Shown: one piece after another, positions 60,179 through 64,000 of the stretch | Position numbering within the stretch: the first letter of the stretch is position 1 | Layout: each line of letters begins with the position of its first letter | Source of the DNA: Streptomyces scopuliridis RB72 | GTDB lineage: Bacteria > Actinomycetota > Actinomycetes > Streptomycetales > Streptomycetaceae | Assembly: GCF_000718095.1 (NCBI RefSeq) | Contig: NZ_JOEI01000027.1 | Span: forward strand, 77,087-141,086 | DNA: 64,000 nt | Direction: 5' to 3' | Position numbers and translations under genes: made by a program | Notes under the pieces: model-generated | What the model saw: only the letters and a program-made list of their open reading frames with translations | Databases searched by the model: none | What the model was told of the DNA's origin: nothing

Positions 60179-61189
60179 GAAGGTCTGGAGAAGCGCTACG
60201 GCGCCGATGTGCACGCCCTTCGCGGCCTGGACCTGGCCGTCGCGGAGGGCACGGTCTGCGGGGTGCTCGGGCCGAACGGCGCGGGCAAGACCACCGCCGT
60301 ACGGATCCTGACCACCCTGACCGCCCCTGACGCGGGTACCGCCCTGGTCGCCGGGCATGACGTCCTCACCGATCCGCGCGCGGTGCGCCGGTCGATCGGG
60401 GTCGCCGGCCAGTACGCCTCCGTCGACGGCGAGCTGACGGGCCGGGAGAACCTCCGGCTCTTCGCCAAGCTCCTCCGGATCAGGGGCCCGGCGGGCCGGG
60501 CCCGCGCCGATGAGCTCCTGGAGCGCTTCGAGCTGACGGACGCGGCGGACCGGGCCGCACGGACCTACTCCGGCGGGATGCGGCGGCGGCTCGATCTGGC
60601 CGCCAGTCTGCTGACCCGGCCCCGGGTGCTCTTCCTCGACGAGCCGACCACCGGGCTGGACCCGCACAGCCGCAACCAGATCTGGCGGGCCGTACGCGAA
60701 CTCGCCGACGGAGGCACCACGGTCCTGCTGACCACGCAGTATCTGGAGGAGGCCGACCGGCTGGCCGACGACATCGTGCTGATCGACCGGGGCCGGGCCG
60801 CCCATCGCGGCACCCCTGCCGAACTCAAGGCGCGCATCGGCTCGTACGCGGAGGTCGTGCTCGCCGAGGAGCCGACGGAGGCCGCCGCCGAGACGGCGAT
60901 CCTCGCGGCGGCGGCCGTACTCGACCAGCTGACCGGCGCCGAGCCCGCGCTCGACCGGGAGCGCCGCACCGCCGGAGCCGTGGCGAAGGACCCGGCGCTC
61001 ACCCTGCCCCGGCTGGTACGGGAGCTGGACGCGGCGGGGGTGCCGGTGGCCGACGCGAGTCTGCGTCCGCCGACGCTGGACGAGGTCTTCCTGCGGCTGA
61101 CCGACCGTACGGACCCCCGCGCGCCCCACACGCCCCACCGGCACGACGAGCCGCACGACGAGCGACACGACAAGGAGCACGCCGCATGA
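60152..61189 (+). CDS. ABC exporter ATP-binding protein (DrrA-like)
   Basis: 345 residues. Walker A GPNGAGKTT, signature YSGGMRRRLDLAASL, Walker B VLFLDEPTTGLDP and switch LLTTQYLEEADRLADDI. The C-terminal ~100 residues are the DrrA-type regulatory extension, ending in a His/Asp-rich tail (HTPHRHDEPHDERHDKEH). It powers export of a drug-like compound with the permease that overlaps it by 4 bp (ATGA). The leader between ATG 60152 and site 1 is very short, so the mRNA may be leaderless or nearly so. Confidence 0.92.
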   Translation: MTTTYAVLSEGLEKRYGADVHALRGLDLAVAEGTVCGVLGPNGAGKTTAVRILTTLTAPDAGTALVAGHDVLTDPRAVRRSIGVAGQYASVDGELTGRENLRLFAKLLRIRGPAGRARADELLERFELTDAADRAARTYSGGMRRRLDLAASLLTRPRVLFLDEPTTGLDPHSRNQIWRAVRELADGGTTVLLTTQYLEEADRLADDIVLIDRGRAAHRGTPAELKARIGSYAEVVLAEEPTEAAAETAILAAAAVLDQLTGAEPALDRERRTAGAVAKDPALTLPRLVRELDAAGVPVADASLRPPTLDEVFLRLTDRTDPRAPHTPHRHDEPHDERHDKEHAA

Positions 61190-61968
61190 ACGCGATCGCG
61201 TACGACAGCGGTGCCGTCCTCGGACGTCACCTCCAGCGGATCAGGCACGCGCCGGGCGTGGTGATCCTCACCCAGGCGATGCCGATCAACATGCTGCTGT
61301 TCTTCGGCTATGTCTTCGGCAGCGCGCTGGCGATGCCCGGCGAGCAGTACCGCGCGTATCTCGTGCCGGGGCTGCTCGCCGCGACGGCCGCGGGCGGCAT
61401 CATGACCGGGATGTTCCAGGCGTCGCAGGATGTGCAGCGCGGGGTCATGGACCGGTTTCTGACGCTGCCGATGAGCAGGGTCGCCGTACCGCTGGGGCAG
61501 ACCGCGGCGGATCTGCTGACCACGGCCGCGGGGATGGTGCCGCTGCTGCTGGTGGGGCTCGCGGTGGGGTGGCGGATCGAGGGCGGCGTGCTCGGCGCGC
61601 TGGGCGCCCTCGGACTGCTGCTGCTCTTCCGGTTCGCGGCCAACTGGGTCGGTACGTATCTCGGCCTGCTCATCCGAAATGAGGAAGCGGCCGGTCAGCT
61701 CGGCGCCACGACATTCATCCTGCCGCTGCTCTCCAACGCGTACATCCCGGCCGAGGGGCTGCCCGGCTGGCTGCGCGTGGTCGCGGAGTGGAACCCGATC
61801 AGCGCGCTCGCCGCGGCCGTCCGCGATCTCTGCGGCAATGCCGCGCCGGCCGCGGACGCCGCCTGGCCGGTGGCGCATCCGGTGGCCGGATCGCTGCTCT
61901 GGTCACTGCTGCTGCTCGCCCTGTTCGTACCGCTCGCGGTACGGCGGTACGCCAGAAGCGACGCGTGA
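61186..61968 (+). CDS. ABC-2 type permease (DrrB-like)
   Basis: 260 residues, six spans. Segments AMPINMLLFFGYVFGSALAM, GMFQASQDVQRGVMDRFLTL and FILPLLSNAYIPAEGLPGWL match the ABC-2 export family. ATG 61186 overlaps the ATPase stop, so the two are translationally coupled. It forms the membrane channel of the exporter. Nothing is recognised in the 277-bp gap after it. Confidence 0.92.
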   Translation: MNAIAYDSGAVLGRHLQRIRHAPGVVILTQAMPINMLLFFGYVFGSALAMPGEQYRAYLVPGLLAATAAGGIMTGMFQASQDVQRGVMDRFLTLPMSRVAVPLGQTAADLLTTAAGMVPLLLVGLAVGWRIEGGVLGALGALGLLLLFRFAANWVGTYLGLLIRNEEAAGQLGATTFILPLLSNAYIPAEGLPGWLRVVAEWNPISALAAAVRDLCGNAAPAADAAWPVAHPVAGSLLWSLLLLALFVPLAVRRYARSDA

Positions 61969-62245
61969 GGAAGAGAGGGCGCTTGGGCCCGGACCGGTGT
62001 CGGGGAGTGGATTCACCGGCCGGGGCCGCCGCCTGAGGAAGGATCACGCACCGGGCGTTCGCTCCGGCGCACTGCCGCGGGCCGTTGGGGATGACGGACG
62101 AGTGCGGCACTGCGCCGGGCTGCGTGATCGCCCGAGCGCGTTCGGGATTACTCGGGCACGCTCGGACATGTTTCGGAACGCGCTACCTCCGTGAGGCGGT
62201 CACGCGCTCACGGTGCGGCGCGCCGACGCCATGGAGCCATGAGGA

Positions 62246-62509
62246 TCAGCGGCGGCTGCCGAACAGCGAGCGGCGCAGCCGCCGCAGCGGCGCGAAGAGC
62301 GAGACGCGCGCGCCCTTGCTTCCATGTGTCTCCGAGCGGTCACGCGAGGTCAGCTCGCGCATCAGCAGCGTCGCCTCGGCCGTCTCCCGCTGGGGCACGG
62401 CGGGACCGCCGAGCACCGAGAGATGGCGGTCGAGGCGCGAACTGGACGCGCTGCTCCCGCATGTGATCGCAGGGACTCGCGCCCTGCTGTGCACCGTTAT
62501 CTGTTCCAT
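62246..62509 (-). CDS. Small conserved basic protein of unknown function
   Basis: 87 residues from ATG 62509, four bases after GGGGAG. Ser/Thr/Arg-rich, with SRLDRHLSVLGGPAVPQRET in the middle and a very basic end (LFAPLRRLRRSLFGSRR). The pattern is familiar from small Streptomyces proteins without known function. No membrane span; a nucleic-acid-binding or regulatory role would fit the charge but is a guess. Confidence 0.65.
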   Translation of the reverse strand: MEQITVHSRARVPAITCGSSASSSRLDRHLSVLGGPAVPQRETAEATLLMRELTSRDRSETHGSKGARVSLFAPLRRLRRSLFGSRR

Positions 62510-62604
62510 TTCACTCCCCACCCGTACGAGGGCACCCGGCCCGGGCAGGTTAACCCTATCGCCCCACCGGGACACCCGTGTATACCGCCTTTGCGATTGA
62601 CCAC

Positions 62605-62616
62605 ACCCGTACGGGT
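62605..62616. promoter_or_regulatory. 12-bp perfect palindrome ACCCGTACGGGT
   Basis: Lies 96 bp upstream of the small basic gene, in a 270-bp gap before the lipase stop. Related half-sites (ACCCGTGTATAC at 62574, ACCCGTACGAG at 62520) are nearby. Possible operator. Confidence 0.3.
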
Positions 62617-62779
62617 AGGGACAGTCAATACTCGATCCATCTTATTTCAGGGCGAGTTGGACACTTCGTTGCATCGGGGACCGGTGCGTGCGACGGGGCC
62701 GGTTCCGGGTCTCACCAGGCCCCGGCAACCGGCCCCGCCATCGTCATGCGCCCGTCACGACGTCAGGTCGCCACGCCCG

Positions 62780-63589
62780 TCACGCGGCCGAGCGGAAGAC
62801 CGGCAGGTAGCCGCCCGACTGCCCTGCGGCGGTGGGGTGGTACGACTCGCCGATGTCCAGCCAGTTCACGCTGTGCAGCCACGCCGAGCCGGAGCAGATC
62901 TCATGCCCGGTGAAGGCCCCGGCGACATCGGCGAAGGTGAAGCCGTAGTCGGCCGCCCGCTTGGCGGTCGCCGCGTTGAGATAGTCGGAGGCGCCGTTTA
63001 TCGCGGCCCGCTCCTTCTCGCTCAGCCCCGTGACGCACGTGCCGTTGAGCTGGTAGAAGCGCGGATAGCCGAGGACGACCACCCGGGCCGACGGCGCCTT
63101 GGATCTGATCGCCGTGTACACCGAGTTGAGGTTTCCGGGCAGGGTGCTGTCGACGAAGGCGCGCGCCTGCGCGACCCGGTTGAGGCAGGTCGCCTCCGAC
63201 TGGAGCACGCAGGTGGTCATCACATCGGCGAAGCCGGCGTCGTTCCCGCCGATGCTGATGCTGACGAGGTCGGTTCCCGAGTTGAGCGGGCCGAGCTGAT
63301 TGGCGGTCACATCACCTGTACGGGCACCGGAACAGGCGGTGAACGCGAACGAGGCGGGCGCGTTCGCGGCGGCCCAGAGGGCGGGGTACGCCTTGGGGGT
63401 GCGTTTGCAGCTGCCGCTCGCGCTGTCGTAGCTGCCGGATCCGACGCCCGAGGAGTACGAGTCGCCGAGCGCCACGTAGTCGACGGCCGCGACGGAGTCC
63501 GCGGCCTGGGCCGTGGCGGCTCCGGTGAGAGCGAGCACGGCGCCAAGAAGGAGCGAGGACGAGAACGCTGTGATGCGGGACAGTTTCAT
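62780..63589 (-). CDS. Secreted SGNH/GDSL lipase
   Basis: 269 residues with a signal peptide at about 1-30 (MKLSRITAFSSSLLLGAVLA...AQA). Block I is ALGDSYSSGVG with catalytic Ser44. Block III GGNDAGF supplies the oxyanion Asn. Block V DIGESYHPTAAG has catalytic His251. Cysteine pairs suit an extracellular enzyme. Streptomyces secreted lipases of this family (from memory SCO1725) use a Ser-His dyad held by a backbone carbonyl. It hydrolyses short- to medium-chain esters. Confidence 0.94.
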   Translation of the reverse strand: MKLSRITAFSSSLLLGAVLALTGAATAQAADSVAAVDYVALGDSYSSGVGSGSYDSASGSCKRTPKAYPALWAAANAPASFAFTACSGARTGDVTANQLGPLNSGTDLVSISIGGNDAGFADVMTTCVLQSEATCLNRVAQARAFVDSTLPGNLNSVYTAIRSKAPSARVVVLGYPRFYQLNGTCVTGLSEKERAAINGASDYLNAATAKRAADYGFTFADVAGAFTGHEICSGSAWLHSVNWLDIGESYHPTAAGQSGGYLPVFRSAA

Positions 63590-63749
63590 AAGACCTCTCC
63601 TAGCAGGATTGCTGCCTCAACTTTGTTACCAGGCAGTTCACTTCACTGGAAGTGTTCATGCCAAGAACATTCCGTGAGGCTTCCCGGTCGGAGTGTCAGA
63701 AGCACATGATTCGCCCCTGTTCGAATAGATCCGATCAGGGAGGTTGCGG

Positions 63750-64000
63750 ATGCGACTGGCGATCACAGCTCACCCGTCCAGCGGGAGTTCTACGTTCCAT
63801 GCCGTCATGGCCCTGGTGAGAACCGGTCTCGGCCGCGCCGGCGCGATCGTCGCGGGGGTGACGACGGCGACCGCCGGCTTTCTGGTGGGCCGCTTCCGTA
63901 AGCACGCTCGCCGCGTTGTCGGAGTCGCCCGAGTACGGCCGGGCCATCCACAACGCCGATCCTCCGCCTTGCGATCGCCGCTCGGCATCCAGGGAGGAAT
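63750..64000 (+). CDS. Possible 5' end of a gene running off the window
   Basis: ATG 63750 has GGGAGG six bases upstream and opens at least 83 codons to the edge: MRLAITAHPSSGSSTFHAVM, then a hydrophobic stretch AGAIVAGVTTATAGFLVG and a basic Arg-rich part. The Arg-rich part coincides with the repeated MITE-core sequence, so the frame may be chance. Listed with low confidence. Confidence 0.3.
   Translation, partial: MRLAITAHPSSGSSTFHAVMALVRTGLGRAGAIVAGVTTATAGFLVGRFRKHARRVVGVARVRPGHPQRRSSALRSPLGIQGG
63902..63981 (-). repeat. Diverged inverted copy of the MITE core
   Basis: Read on the minus strand it contains CGATCGCAAGGCGGAGGATC and a 26-bp block, CGACTCCGACAACGCGGCGA then GCGTGC, both present in the same order in the 46343-46514 element. 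The 16-bp terminal repeats are not visible here. The rest of 63590-64000 holds the lipase promoter region only. Confidence 0.7.

Overview
The window looks like a core-chromosome segment of a Streptomyces. GC is very high, GTG starts are common, and many starts are preceded by GGAGG-like ribosome sites. It carries two chaplin genes (a sortase-anchored long chaplin and a ChpH-like short one), a mycothiol-dependent formaldehyde dehydrogenase, a SoxR of the actinomycete type and a secreted SGNH lipase. From memory, the order chaplins / gluconate operon / soxR / citrate transporter / hmgA / SGNH lipase resembles the S. coelicolor SCO1670s-SCO1720s; I could not check this. No biosynthetic gene cluster, rRNA operon, prophage or CRISPR array is visible.

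Layout. 1-4500: partial hypothetical gene, DUF5703 gene, chpC, chpH, an M20 peptidase, tRNA-Leu(GAG) and a divergent family I pyrophosphatase. 4.6-9.6 kb: a PAS-only protein, then a glycerophosphotransferase-like gene whose 5' end is split by thirteen perfect copies of a 7-bp repeat, facing a STAND NB-ARC/TPR ATPase. 9.7-14.3 kb: a DMT-type membrane protein, two adjacent atypical P450s and a pseudouridine synthase. 14.3-18.9 kb: mycothiol-dependent formaldehyde detoxification pair, then gntR and gntK-gntP. 19-26.3 kb: a molybdo-oxidoreductase/cytochrome b pair, an APC permease, a TPR-like protein, an FAD dehydrogenase, a NUDIX enzyme and two DUF202 proteins. 26.3-33.2 kb: a metallo-hydrolase, a kinase-like/acyl-CoA dehydrogenase pair, a LuxR regulator, a secreted inhibitor-like protein and a TetR/SDR pair; the kinase-like and SDR genes share an operator-like motif. 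33.3-39 kb: a secreted NamZ/DUF1343 protein, an MHS transporter and a large secreted penicillin-acylase family enzyme. 39.2-44.7 kb: a zinc-ribbon protein, soxR, maoC and a TetR with duplicated operators, small membrane and regulatory genes and an EamA exporter.

44.7-48 kb is the accessory spot. An IS701-family element (17-bp inverted ends, CTAG duplication, transposase with a -1 slippery heptamer before its last segment) lies directly against a 172-bp MITE-like element that is also bounded by CTAG. Together they have removed the middle of an alcohol dehydrogenase gene that sat just downstream of an aldehyde dehydrogenase gene. The MITE core recurs in diverged, inverted form at the right edge of the window.

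48-64 kb: an orphan MsiK/UgpC-type ABC ATPase, a citM-MFS pair, a molybdopterin oxidoreductase, a TetR divergent from hmgA with a palindromic operator between them, a GntR/UTRA regulator, a stand-alone 'type ISP' domain protein, a TetR divergent from a DrrAB-like exporter with two operator copies, a small conserved protein and the SGNH lipase. Most genes are in short operons or divergent regulator/target pairs, so control can often be read from shared palindromes. The observation most worth testing is the 7-bp repeat: the current copy number (13) puts the glycerophosphotransferase-like gene out of frame, and 12 copies would restore it.
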